Shown: positions 46,579 to 58,571 of the stretch, piece after piece
Layout of the letters: each line of letters opens with the position of its first letter
Numbering within the stretch: the stretch's first letter is position 1
Assembly (NCBI GenBank): GCA_040954595.2
Contig: CM082578.2
Coordinates: 682,001 to 746,000, forward strand
DNA from: Balanoglossus misakiensis
Taxonomy: Eukaryota > Hemichordata
Length of the DNA stretch: 64,000 bases
Direction: 5' to 3'
Translations under genes and position numbers: made by a program
Notes under the pieces: generated by a model
Seen by the model: the letters and a program-made list of their open reading frames with translations, nothing else
Database searches by the model: none
What the model was told of the DNA's origin: nothing

Positions 46579-46831
46579 GCCATGCCCATCCCCTTGCTGT
46601 GTTAATTGATAATAAAATGTCATACCCTGCCCTTGTTCTGTACTGTTGCTGTTAATAAAATGTTATGACAATCCCTCATTGTACTACATGTAATACTTCA
46701 CGGTAAGTACAATATCATGCACATCCCTTGCTTTTTAGTAAAATGCCATGCCTTCCCCTAGTTCTGTACTATAACTGTTAGTCAAATGTCATGTCCAACA
46801 CTCACTTTGTACTATAAGTTACCAATAATAA

Positions 46832-49800
46832 TTAAAGCTGCAAGCAGCATTGTCCGGGCCCAAGCTCTATTATCTGATCTGATTATTAGATATGCACATA
46901 ATTAATGAGTAGAAACATAATGCTGTGTTTTATCCCATGAAATATCAAGGTTATATCTATGTTTGGTGTTGATATAGTGTTAAGCAGGTCAAAGGTCACC
47001 CAGAGGTCACCCACAATTTGGGCAGAAAATTTTGACCCATAGTGGTCCATGTCCAACAAAAACCAAAACTCTAGCTCTATTGGTTTGCGTGTAATTAGGT
47101 ATGTGCATATTTAATGAGGTCAGCAGGTGTCACTGGTGACCCAAAAATTTGGCTTTTCATTATGGCCCCATACCTCTAAACGCCAAGGCTGTATCTGCTT
47201 TGGATACCGAGAAATGCGAAAGTAGGTCAAAGGTCACCTGAGGTCACCCAAAATTTGGGCAAATTATTTTGACCCAATACTGTTCAAAGTCCAAAAAAGA
47301 CCAAAACTCTAGGTCTATTGGTTCATCTGTAATTAGGTATGCGCATATTTAATGAGGTCAGCAGAGGTCAAAGGGGTCATGAAAAGTAGCAAAATTTTTT
47401 GATCACATACAAATCCACATACAACAAAAACCAAACTTATAGCCCTATTGGTTAGCCTGGAATTAGATATGCAGAAAATTGATGCGTCAAAAGTAGGTCA
47501 AAGGTCATTGCCAAAATTACCAAAATATTTATAGCTTATTCTTGTTATATGATGATTCATATCCATAAAAAGAATTTCTGTGCTATCAATTTTTAGGCTA
47601 GAAAGGGAATTTTTACTTTTTAATCGTTTTTCACAAAATCCAATATGGCCGCCATAATCTTCGACCAATCACATTCCTCTTCGCAAACTTGATAGACATC
47701 TGTTGAATGACCACACACACAAAATCTTGTGATTCGGTTAGCGCCGGTTCTCGAGAAGAAGATTTTTGAAATTTTACTAGGGTTTTTCGAAAATCCAATA
47801 TGGCCGCCATAATCTTCGACCAATCACAATGATCTTCGCAAACATGATAGACATCAGTTAGGTGACCACATACCCCAAACCCCGTGTCTCGGTTATCACC
47901 GGTTCTGGAGAAGAAGATTTTTGAAATTTAAGCCAGATTTCAGAAAAAAAATTGTAGCAAAAAAACTGCAACATTGACAGCATAATTTCCAATTACAAAA
48001 ATGTTTGACAGAAGGTAGTCTACCTGCACGCCAAATTTGAAGTCGATCTGACTTGTAGTTTCTGAGATCTGAGATTTGCATTTTTTCAGAAAATCCAAGA
48101 TGGCCGCCAGGTCATGTGACTAATTAAAAATTCATGGGTTCAATGCACGACTACTCATTGACCTTAACCACTGTAGCAAGTTTGAGAACTGTACCTGCAG
48201 TGGTGTCTGAGATCTAGAGCGACAAAGAAATGACAGAAGAATAAAGAAAGAAAGAAAGATTAAAGCTGCAAGCAGCATTGTCCGGGCCCAAGCTCTATTA
48301 TCTGATCTGATGCTAATATAGTGTTAAGTAGGTCAAAGGTCACCCGAGGTCACCCAACATTTGGGCAAAATATTTTGACCCCATACTGGTCTATGTATAA
48401 CAAAAACAAAACCTCTAGGTCTATTGGTTCATCATTAATTAGGTATGCGCATATTTAATGAGGTCACCAGAGGTCAAAGGGGTCATGAAAAGTAGCAAAA
48501 TGTTTTGATCACATACAAATCCACATACATCAAAAACCAAACTTATAGCCCTATTGGTTAGCCTGGAATTAGATATGCAGAAAAATGATGCATCAAAAGT
48601 AGGTCAAAGGTCATTGCCAAAATTACCAAAATATTTATAGCTTATTCTTGTCATATGATGATTCATATCCATAAAAAGAATTTCTGTGCTATCAATTTTT
48701 AGGCTAGAAAGGGCATTTTTACTTTTTAATCGTTTTTCACAAAATCCAATATGGCCGCCATAATCTTCGACCAATCACATTCCTCTTTGCAAACTTGATA
48801 GACATCTGTTTAATGAACACACACACCAAATCTTGTGACTCGGTTATCGCCGGTTCTTGAGTAGAAGATTTTTCAAATTTTACTAGGGTTTTTCGAAAAT
48901 CCAATATGGCCGCCATAATCTTGGACCAATCACAATGATCTTCGCAAACTTGATAGACATCAGTTAGGTGACCACATAACCCAAACCCCGTGTCTCGGTT
49001 ATCACCGGTTCTGGAGAAGAAGATTTTTGAAATTTAGGCCAGATTTCAGAAAAACAACTGTAGCAAAAAAACTGCAACTTTGTCAGCATAATTTCCAATT
49101 ACAAAAATGATGGGCAGAAGGTAGTCTACCAGCATGCCAAATTTGAAGTCGATCTGACTTGTAGTTTCTGAGATCTGAGATTTGCATTTTTTCAGAAAAT
49201 CCAAGATGGCCGCCATGTCACGTGACTAATTAAGTATTCACAAGTCACTGCACATCTACTCATTGACCTTGACCACTGTAGAAAGTTTGAGAACTGTACC
49301 TGCAGCGGTGTCTGAGATCTAGAGCGATAAAGAATGGAACCAAGAATAAAGAAAGAATTAAAGCTGCAAGCAGCATTGTCCGGGCCCAAGCTTTATTATC
49401 TGATCTGATTATAAGATATGCACATAATTAATGAGTAGAAACATAATGCTGTGTTTTATCCCATGAAATATCAAGGTTATATCTGTTTGGTGCTGATATA
49501 GTGTTAAGTAGGTCAAAGGTCACCCAGGGGTCACCCATAATTTTGGCAGAACATTTTGACCCATACTGGTTCATGTCCAACAAAAAACAGACCTCTACCC
49601 CTTTTGGTTAGCCCGGAATTAGGTATGCACATAAATAATGAGTTAAGCAGGTGTCACAGGTGACCAAAAACTTTGGCTTTTCATTATGGCCCCATACCTC
49701 CAAACGCCAAGGCTGTATCTGCTGTGGATGCTGAGATTTGCGAAAGTAGGTCAAAGGTCACCAGAGGTCACCCAACATTTGGGTAAAAAAAATTGACCCC

Positions 49801-52800
49801 ATACTTGTCCTGTCCAACAAAAACAAAACCTCTAGGTCTATTGGTTTGCCTGTAATTAGCTATGCACATAATTAATGAGGTCAGCAGGGGTCAAAGGGGT
49901 CATGAAAAGTAGCAAAATATTTTGATCACACACTTATCCACAAACATCAAAAACCAAACTTATAGCCCTATTGGTTAGCCTGGAATTAGATATGCAGAAA
50001 AATGATGCGTCAAAAGTAGGTCAAAGGTCATTGCCAAAATTACCAAAATATTTATAGCTCATTCTTGGCATATGATGATTAATATCCATAAAAAGAATTT
50101 CTGTGCTATCAATTTTTAGGCTAGAAAGGGAATTTTTTCTTTTTAATCGTTTTTCACAAAATCCAATATGGCCGCCATAATCTTCGACCAATCACATTCC
50201 CCTTCGCAAACTTGTTAGACATCTGTTTAATGACCACACACACCAAATCTTGTGACTCGGTTATAGCCGGTTCTTGAGAAGAAGATTTTTGAAATTTTAC
50301 TAGGGTTTTTCGAAAATCCAATATGGCCGCCATAATCTTCGACCAATCACAATGATCTTCGCAAACTTGATAGACATCAGTTAGGTGACCACATACCCAA
50401 AACCCTGTGTCTCGGTTATCACTGGTTCTGGAGAAGAAGATTTTTGAAATTTAAGCCAGATTTCAGAAAAAAAATTGTAGCAAAAAAACTGCAACTTTGT
50501 CAGCATAATTTCCAATTACAAAAATGATTGACAGAAGGTAGTCTACCTGCACGCCAAATTTGAAGTCGATCTGACTTGTAGTTTCTGAGATCTGAGATTT
50601 GCATTTTTTCAGAAAATCCAATATGGCCGCCAGGTCACGTGACTAATTAAAAATTCATGGGTTCAATGCACGACTACTCATTGACCTTGACCACTGTAGC
50701 AAGTTTGAAAACTGTACCTGCAGTGGTGTCTGAGATCTAGAGCGACAAAGAATTGACATAAGAATAAAGAAAGAAAGAAAGAAAGAATTAAAGCTGCAAG
50801 CAGCATTGTCCGGGCCCAAGCTCTATTATCTGATCTGATTATCAGATATGCACATAATTAATGAGTAGGAACATAATGCTGTGTTTTATCCCATGAAATA
50901 TCAAGGTTATATCTATGTTTGGTGTTGATATAGTGTTAAGTAGGTCAAAGGTCACCCAGAGGTCACCCACAATTTGGGCAGAAAATTTTGACCCATAGTG
51001 GTCCATGTCCAACAAAAACCAGATCTCTAGCCCTTTTGGTTAGCCCGAAATTAGGTATGCACATAAATAATGAGTTAAGCAGGTGTCAGAGGTGACCCAA
51101 AACTTTGGCTTTTCATTATGGTCCCATACCTCCAAACGCCAACGCTGTATCTGCTATGGATGTCAAGATATGCAAAAGTAGGTCAAAGGTCACCCAAGTC
51201 ACCCAACATTTGGGTAAAAACATTTGACCCCATACTGGTCCTGTCCAACAAAAACAAAATCTCTAGGTCTATTGGTTCGCCTATAATTAGCTATGCACAT
51301 AATTAATGAGGTCAGCAGGGGTCAAAGGGGTCGTGAAAAGTAGCAAAATATTTTGATCACACACTAATCCACATACATCAAAAACCAAACTTATAGCCCT
51401 ATTGGTTAGCCTGGAATAAGATATGCAGAAAAATGATGCGTCAAAAGTAGGTCAAAGGTCATTGCCAAAATTACCAAAATATTTATAGCACATTGTTGTC
51501 ATATGATGATTCATATCCATAAAAAGAATTTCTGTGCTATCAATTTTTAGGCTAGAAAGGGAATTTTTACTTTTTAATCGTTTTTCGCAAAATCCAATAT
51601 GGCCGCCATAATCTTCGACCAATCACAATGCTCTTTGCAAACTTGATAGACATCAGTATAGTGACCATACTGCCCAAATCTTGTGACTCAATTATCGCCG
51701 GTTCTTGAGAAGAAGATTTTTGAAGTTTTACTATGGTTTTTCGAAAATCCAATATGGCCGCCATAATCTTCGACCAATCACAATGATCTTCGCAAACTTG
51801 ATAGACATCAGTTAGGTGACCACATACTTCAAACCCCGTGTCTCGGTTATCACCGGTTCAGGAGAAGAAGATTTTTGAAATTTAAGCCAGATTTCAGAAA
51901 TAAAATTGTAGCAAAAAAACTGCAACATTGTCAGCATAATTTCCAATTACAAAAATGATGGGCAGAAGGTAGTCTACCAGCATGCCAAATTTGAAGTTGA
52001 TCTGACTTGTAGTTTCTGAGATCTGAGATTTGCATTTTTTCAGAAAATCCAAGATGGCCGCCAGGTCACGTGACTAATTAAAAATTCACAGGTTCAATGC
52101 ACGACTACTCATTGACCTTGACCACTGTAGCAAGTTTCAGAAGTGTACCTGCAGCGGTGTCTGAGATCTAGAGCGACAAAGAATTGACACAAGAATAAAG
52201 AAAGAATTAAAGCTGCAAGCAGCATTGTCCGGGCCCAAGCTCTATTATCTGATCAGATTATTAGATATGCACATAATTAATGAGTAGAAACATAATGCTG
52301 TGTTTTATCCCATGAAATATCAAGGTTATATCTATGTTTGGTGCTGATACAGTGTTAAGTAGGTCAAAGGTCACCCAGGGGTCACCCACAATTTGGGCAG
52401 AATATTTTGACCTATAGTGGTCCATGTCCAACAAAAACCACACCTCTAGCCCTTTTGTTTAGCCTGGAATTAGGTATGCACATAATTAATGAGTTAAGCA
52501 GGTGTCACAGGTGACCCAAAACTTTGGCTTTTCATTATGGCCCCATACCTCAAAACGCCAAGGCTGTATCTGCTGTGGATGCTGAGATATGCGAAAGTAG
52601 GTCAAAGGTCACCAGAGGTCACCCAACATTTGGGTAAAAAATTTTGACCCCATTCTTGTCCTGTCCAACAAAAACAAAACATCTAGGTCTATTGGTTCAT
52701 CATTAATTAGGTATGTGCATATTTAATGAGGTCAGCAGAGGTCAAAGGGGTCATGAAAAGTAGCAAAATTTTTGATCGCATACAAATCCACATACATCAA

Positions 52801-53485
52801 AAACCAAACTTATAGCCCTATTGGTTAGCCTGGAATTAGATATGCAGAAAAATGATGCGTCAAAAGTAGGTCAAAGGTCATTGCCAAAATTACCAAAATA
52901 TTTATAGCTTATTCTTGGCATATGATGATTCATATCCATAAAAAGAATTTCTGTGCTATCAATTTTTAGGCTAGAAAGGGAATTTTTACTTTTTAATCGT
53001 TTTTCACAAAATCCAATATGGCCGCCATAATCTTCGACCAATCACATTCACCTTCGCAAACTTGATAGACATCTGTTTAATGACCACACACACCAAATCT
53101 TGTGACTCAGTTATCGCTGGTTCTTGAGAAGAAGATTTTTGAAATTTTACTAGGGTTTTTCGAAAATCCAATATGGCCGCCATAATCTTCGACCAATCAC
53201 AATGATCTTCGCAAACTTGATAGACCTCAGTTTGGTCACCACATACCCCAAACCCCGTGTCTCGGTTATCACCGGTTCTGGAGAAGAAGATTTTTGAAAT
53301 TTAAGCCAGATTTCAGAAAACAACTGTAGCAAAAAAACTGCAACATTGACAGCAAAATATCCAATTACAAAAATGATGGGCAGAAGGTAAACTACCAGCA
53401 CACCAAATCTGAAGTAAATCTGACTTGTAGTTTCTGAGATCTGAGATTTGCATTTTTTCAGAAAATCCAATATGGCCGCCATGTC
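46832..53485 (+). repeat. Five head-to-tail copies of a TTAAAGCTGCAAGCAGC element
   Basis: Unit starts lie at 46832, 48260, 49358, 50788 and 52207, giving lengths of 1428, 1098 (internally deleted), 1430 and 1419 bp and a last copy that degrades near 53485. Each starts TTAAAGCTGCAAGCAGC, with the small inverted repeat GCTGC-AA-GCAGC, then GTCCGGGCCCAAGC. Each complete copy ends with GATCTAGAGCGA, an ATAAAGAAAG tail and sometimes extra GAAA repeats. No coding frame is conserved. A similar opening is, as I recall, a common dispersed repeat in fish and marine invertebrate genomes, but I do not know its accepted class. The array interrupts the third 1848-bp unit exactly at 46832. Confidence 0.9.
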
Positions 53486-53700
53486 ACGGTCAAAAATCAT
53501 TGCCAAAATTACCAAAATATTTGGGGTAGGTCCTGGCAGGGGTGATACCAATGTGCACAAAAATCAGAACTCTGGTGCATTTAGAACAGGTAGAATGAGC
53601 TATATATGCATCCCTATAGGTTAGCCTGGAAATAGATATGCAGAAATAATAATGTGTGAAAAGTAGGTCAAAGGTCAGGTGAAAAATCGCCAAAAATTTG
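46986..53700 (+). promoter_or_regulatory. Cluster of perfect DR1 nuclear-receptor-type motifs
   Basis: The 13-mer AGGTCAAAGGTCA, two AGGTCA half-sites spaced by one base, occurs about three times per full unit, for example at 46986, 47224, 47495, 48330, 48601, 49510, 49748 and 50018, and again in later units. Additional single AGGTCA half-sites and an AGGTCAAAGGGGTCA variant lie beside them. DR1 is the known binding site of RXR heterodimers, HNF4 and COUP-TF type receptors. Whether any protein binds here is not shown. Confidence 0.6.
48243..48259 (+). repeat. (AAAG)n microsatellite tail between units
   Basis: Short AAAG repeats close the first unit. A longer run closes the third unit at about 50765-50786, and shorter ones close the others. 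They mark the unit 3' ends. Confidence 0.8.
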
Positions 53701-54130
53701 TAACATATTTTAGTCATATGACGATTGATATCCATAAAAAGAATTTGCATGCTATCAATGTTTAGACTAGAAAAAGGAATTTCAATTTTTCACTGCTTTT
53801 TACAAACTCCAATATGGCCGCCATATTTTTCGACCAATCACAATGCTCTTTGCAAACCTGATAGACATCAGTGTAATGACCATACTCCCCGAATCTTGCG
53901 ACTCAGTTATCTCCAGTTCTGGAGAAGATTGTTAGAGTTTTACTATGGTTTTTCGAAAATCCAATATGGCCGCCATAATCTTCGACCAATCACAATGTTC
54001 TACGCAAACTTAGTAAAAATTGTGGCAAAAAAACTGGAACATGGACAGCATAATGTCCAATTACAAAAATGATGGGTAAAAGGTAGACTACAAACTATTA
54101 TGATTACACACTAATCCACATGCATCATTA
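53486..54130 (+). repeat. Older, diverged internal copy of the same element
   Basis: The order of phrases from the middle of the unit is kept (AGGTCAAAGGTCA, CCATAAAAAGAATTTG, CCAATATGGCCGCC, ATTACAAAAATGATGGG), but with many differences and deletions. It begins where the fifth unit breaks off at CATGTCACGGTC. A last resemblance is ACACACTAATCCACAT versus ACACTAATCCACATGC near 54105. The remnant reaches within about 50 bp of the CCAAT boxes of the putative Helentron promoter. Confidence 0.75.
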
Positions 54131-54182
54131 CACATGCAGTAGTTGAGGGCGAAATACAAAGTTAGAATGGACACATTATGTG

Positions 54183-54410
54183 ATTGGTTAATTAGTCACA
54201 AGTGATGTGTGGATTGGTTGTAAATAGTTGAAAATTTTCATCTGAATCAGTGAAAGTTTTGACAGAGGTATTTGTTTGGCTATAAACATATCTTTAATTA
54301 AGTGAACAGATCTGTATATTACATTCGTTAACTGTGAAGAGGATGTAGTATAGATATACCAATATATTGAGCTGTATAAACAGAGTGTTAACCCAACACG
54401 TCTTTGGGGT
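54183..54410 (+). promoter_or_regulatory. Putative promoter of the Helentron gene
   Basis: Two inverted CCAAT boxes (ATTGG at 54183-54187 and 54213-54217) precede TATAAA at 54375-54380. The first ATG of the proposed gene is at 54411, only about 30 bp after the TATA element, so either the leader is very short or transcription starts elsewhere. This rests on motif spacing alone. Confidence 0.4.
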
Positions 54411-54491
54411 ATGAATCTGAAAGCAACTTCATCCTACGCACTTGAATCCGAAAACGAATCTGACTCCAGCAGAGGCGTTGACCTGAATCCG
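54411..54491 (+). CDS. Possible first coding exon of the Helentron protein
   Basis: An ATG opens 27 codons rich in Glu, Asp and Ser (LESENESDSS), ending exactly at a strong splice donor, CCG followed by GTGAGT (donor at 54492). The length is a multiple of three, so joining directly to the acceptor at 58571 keeps the frame of the big open reading frame, whose first codon after the acceptor is ATG. The alternative is that this exon is non-coding leader and translation starts at 58572. Only transcript data can decide. Confidence 0.4.
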
Positions 54492-56189
54492 GTGAGTAAC
54501 ACGTATACAATTACATGCAGTTTTTAAATGTGGTTCGAATGAGAGAATCGGTGGTTTGAACGTATAATACTTGGTGATGTTGGTTATGAAGTTGTTGTTT
54601 AACCAATGGTAGTGTGATTTTGTTTGTTTGTGAGACGATGGCAGTTTTGTAAGATGTTTTGTATTTTCGTCTCGAGCGAATTCCAATATGGCGGCTATCG
54701 TAACGTGTCGAGATTGCTTTAATACTGTATGTAAAGAATCCATGATACCGTAAGCATGCATGTTTTGGCAAATGTTATATATGTTGAGATGGTGGAGTTT
54801 GCTGGATTAAATAGAACAATTAGAGGCTGGGTAAATCAGAGTTTCTAGTGCGTTCCATTCAAGTTGAAATTACGAGATAAGCTTCTTTTTGCAGTCAATG
54901 TACAAATGATTATTTAGACAGGAAAGGGTTTAGGCAAGCGAATCTCGTGACCGGAAGTGTTGAATTCGGGCGATCGGTGTGTCATGCGTATGTTACGTAC
55001 AAGCGTTGGTAAAGTATTATTTCTGGGATGTGTATTTGTAAAAAAAAATAAACTGTGTGATATTTATGGATTGGCTTTTCCAAATACGTAAATACTGCAT
55101 TTATTTCTGTGAATATTGTATGTTTATGTGATCAAAAGCCCAGGGGTTATCATTGTAATTTTTATCAGTTAAATCGATTTGTTTTTTGATAATTGAAAGG
55201 AATTTTGCTTCAAATATTGAACAATCTGTGTGAGTACAAAACAGAAACATTGCTGGATTATTTGACGTTTTAGTTGTTTGTAAAAATGTGGGGACAAGCG
55301 GAGAATTGGCCAAATATTTTTGGTGACCACTGTCTTTAGTGTGTATGCTTTCTGGTGGTGACAGGTGTGCCAAAACATAGACAATGGAATCTGGCAGGAG
55401 CATGAAAAGAACAGTTGACTTGTAAACATATTTTGATGCCATGAAACTATGTTGTGGGCAAGACAAGTTATGTTATCAATCTGTGGTAACCTGTATGTGC
55501 CATTTGTATGGAAACTGTGATCAAGATATGAATTTCTGAATATCAAAAGCTTGGCAGTGAATTCATTGTTAATTGTTATCCTGTTTGTAGGCAATTGTAT
55601 ATTTTCATGTACTAGTTTAAATATACATTTATAGTTAATTAGTTATTAATTATTATTTATTATTTTCTTGACAGATTTTGGCTACCAAAGAGTTTTCAAG
55701 GTGAGTGTTGGTGCCCAACAGTGCATAGTATCATAGATTAACACACTCAGGTGTGCATTGTGTCAAATGTGAATTAGTCTTTTAAATCATTTGCGGAGGA
55801 ATTGCTTAGTTCTACTATCAGTCACACTATGGTTTAATATCAGATATGATGATTGTCCACTTCCATGCACCGTCTGTTAACATGTAAAAGCACTAGCCCA
55901 TTTCTTTGAATTTGTTATTCAGGGGTGACGGAAGAAAAAACATATTGTAATAGTTCATAGAAATGGTGTTTATTGAATACATCAGAAAGGAAGGGACTTG
56001 TATGTGCAGAACAATCGTTGTGCTATGTGGTGTTAAGACCATTGGATAGTGCCATTTCTTACAATAGTGGCTTCAATAAAACATTGGTATGATGTATGTT
56101 TCTTGATATCCCTGCCTTGTTATTGAACTTGTATATTAAATTGTTAAGTGTAAATCAGGTCTATAACAATCGTTTGTGATTTGTATGAG
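54492..56189 (+). other. Putative intron, first part, with a candidate 26-nt micro-exon
   Basis: There is no coding frame of note. At 55675-55700 a 26-nt stretch is bounded by TTTTCTTGACAG and by GTGAGTG, a good acceptor and donor pair. Including it would shift the frame before the main exon unless the weaker acceptor ending CTAGACAG (58551) were used, which restores it. The rest is AT-rich unique-looking sequence. Confidence 0.35.
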
Positions 56190-58240
56190 TACATAATGAA
56201 AATGAGAAAATGTCGGGTCATTCAGGGTCAGGTCTGAAGCCTTATTTGATTGTACACGGTGGATGTTGGGGTGTCCGTGTATTTGTTTATGTGTGTGCAA
56301 ATTCATACATGTATGCCTATCGTACTTGGACTTGATATTGCTAACTGGTGGAAATGGTTTTGAAGTGAAATTTTATTCAGATTTGGCTGAGTACATTGCA
56401 ACGTAAATGGGAAAATGTCGGGTCATTCAGGGTCAGGTCTGAAGCCTTATTTGGTTGTACACGGTTGATGTTGGGGTGTCCGTGTATTTGTTTATGTCTA
56501 TGCAAATTCATACATGTATGCCTATCGTACTTGGACTTGATATTGCTAAATAGTGGAAATGATTTTGAAGTGAAATTTTATTCACATTTGTCTGAGTACA
56601 TTGCAACGTAAATGGGAAAATGTCGGGTCATTCAGGGTCAGGTCTGAAGCCTTATTTGATTGTACATGGTGGATGTTGGGGTGTCCGTGTATTTGTTTAT
56701 GTGTGTGCAAATTCATACATGTATGCCTATCGTACTTGGACTTGATATTGCTAACTGGTAGAAATGGTTTTGAAGTGAAATTTTATTCAAATTTGTCTGA
56801 GTACATTGCAACGTAAATGGGAAAATGTCGGGTCATTCAGGGTCAGGTCTGAAGCCTTATTTGGTTGTACACGGTTGATGTTGGGGTGTCTGTGTATTTG
56901 TTTATGTCTATGCAAATTCATACATGTATGCCTATCGTACTTGGACTTGATATTGCTAAATAGTGGAAATGGTTTTGAAGTGAAATTTTATTCAGATTTG
57001 GCTGAGTACATTGCAACGTAAATGGGAAAATGTCGGGTCATTCAGGGTCAGGTCTGAAGCCTTATTTGGTTGTACACAGTGGATGTTGGGGTGTCCGTGT
57101 ATTTGTTTATGTGTGTGCAAATTCATACATGTATGCCTATCGTACTTGGACTTGATATTGCTAAATAGTGGAAATGATTTTGAAGTGAAATTTTATTCAA
57201 ATTTGTCTGAGTACATTGCAACGTAAATGGGAAAATGTCGGGTCATTCAGGGTCAGGTCTGAAGCCTTATTTGGTTGTACACAGTGGATGTTGGGGTGTC
57301 CGTGTATTTGTTTATGTGTGTGCAAATTCATACATGTATGCCTATCGTACTTGGACTTGATATTGCTAACTGGTGGAAATGGTTTTGAAGTGAAATTTTA
57401 TTCACATTTGTCTGAGTACATTGCAACGTAAATGGGAAAATGTCGGGTCATTCAGGGTCAGGTCTGAAGCCTTATTTGGTTGTACACAGTTGATGTTGGG
57501 GTATCCGTGTATTTGTTTATGTCTATGCAAATTCATACATGTATGCCTATCGTACTTGGACTTGAAATTGCTAAATAGTGGAAATGATTTTGAAGTGAAA
57601 TTTTATTCAGATTTGGCTGAGTACATTGCAGCGTAAATGGGAAAATGTCGGGTCATTCAGGGTCAGGTCTGAAGCCTTATTTGGTTGTACACGGTGGATG
57701 TTGGGGTGTCCGTGTATTTGTGTATGTCTGTGCAAATTCATACATGTATGCCTATCGTACTTAGACTTAATATTGCTAAATAGTGGAAATGATTTTGAAG
57801 TGAAATTTTATTCAGATTTGGCTGAGTACATTGCAACGTAAATGGGAAAATGTCCGGGTCATTCAGGGTCAGGTCTGAAGCCTTATTTGGTTGTACACGG
57901 TGGATGTTGGGGTGTCCGTGTATTTGTGTATGTCTGTGCAAATTCATACATGTATGCCTATCGTACTTAGACTTGATATTGCTAAATAGTGGAAATGATT
58001 TTGAAGTGAAATTTTATTCAGATTTGGTTGATTGCAACGTAAATGGGAAAATGTCGGGTCATTAAGGGTCAGGTCTGAAGCCTTATTTGGTTGTACACAG
58101 TAGATGTTGGGGTGTCCGTGTATTTGTGTATGTCTGTGCAAATTCATTCATGTATGCCTATCGTACTTGGACTTGATATTGCTAAATAGTGGAAATGATT
58201 TTTAAAGAAAATTTCACTCAGATCTGAGATTTGTCTGAGC
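56190..58240 (+). repeat. 205-bp tandem repeat, ten copies plus a diverged one, inside the putative intron
   Basis: GTCGGGTCATTCAGGGTCAGG recurs at 56212, 56417, 56622, 56827, 57032, 57237, 57442, 57647, 57853 and, with small changes, 58053. The period is 205 bp except for a one-base insertion and a short deletion in the last copies. An eleventh, strongly diverged copy follows to about 58310. Alternating variants (CTAACTGG versus CTAAATAG) suggest an early two-unit structure. Frames of 71 codons in each copy begin with TTG and are a by-product. Confidence 0.93.
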
Positions 58241-58571
58241 ACATTCTAATGTGAATGCCAGAATGTTAGGTCATACAGGGGTCAGGATTTAAGCCTTATC
58301 CTGTTTTCCAGCAGAAAAAAAGTGTCTCTGTGATAGTTTGTGTGTATATGTGTCTATTTGTATACAAGCATGGGGATATGTGTGTATTATGTGTGGCTGT
58401 TGAATTACAACTTTGTTCGGACTTAGTTTCTATAAATCACTTCTGTCTGTTAAAAGTTCCACTACTTTTTACTGGTTATAATCACTAGTGATGTGATTTG
58501 ATGAGAAGGTTATCTGAAGTCTGGTGGTGAAAGTAAAAACCTAACTAGACAGTATATTTGCTTTGTTCCAG
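58241..58571 (+). other. End of the putative intron with branch site and acceptor
   Basis: After the diverged last repeat, the sequence CCTAAC at about 58538-58544 fits a branch point. It is followed by TTTGCTTTGTTCCAG, a good polypyrimidine tract and acceptor ending at 58571. A G-T-rich stretch lies at about 58320-58400. Confidence 0.5.

Larger units (their letters stand above)
42883..46831 (+). repeat. 1848-bp tandem repeat, about 2.1 copies
   Basis: GCCATGCCCATCCCC starts at 42883, 44731 and 46579, exactly 1848 bp apart, and the sequence between is nearly identical. Each full unit holds the tail of the AATAAA-rich minisatellite plus two and a partial 504-bp subrepeats. The junction is CGCCAAGGTC followed by GCCATGCC. 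The third copy is cut after about 250 bp by the start of the next array at 46832. Near identity implies recent duplication. Confidence 0.92.

Noticed and set aside
56396-57841. Seven 71-codon frames in a row suggesting a repeated peptide gene
   Set aside because: All start with TTG, each shifts frame because 205 is not a multiple of three, and they follow the satellite period exactly.
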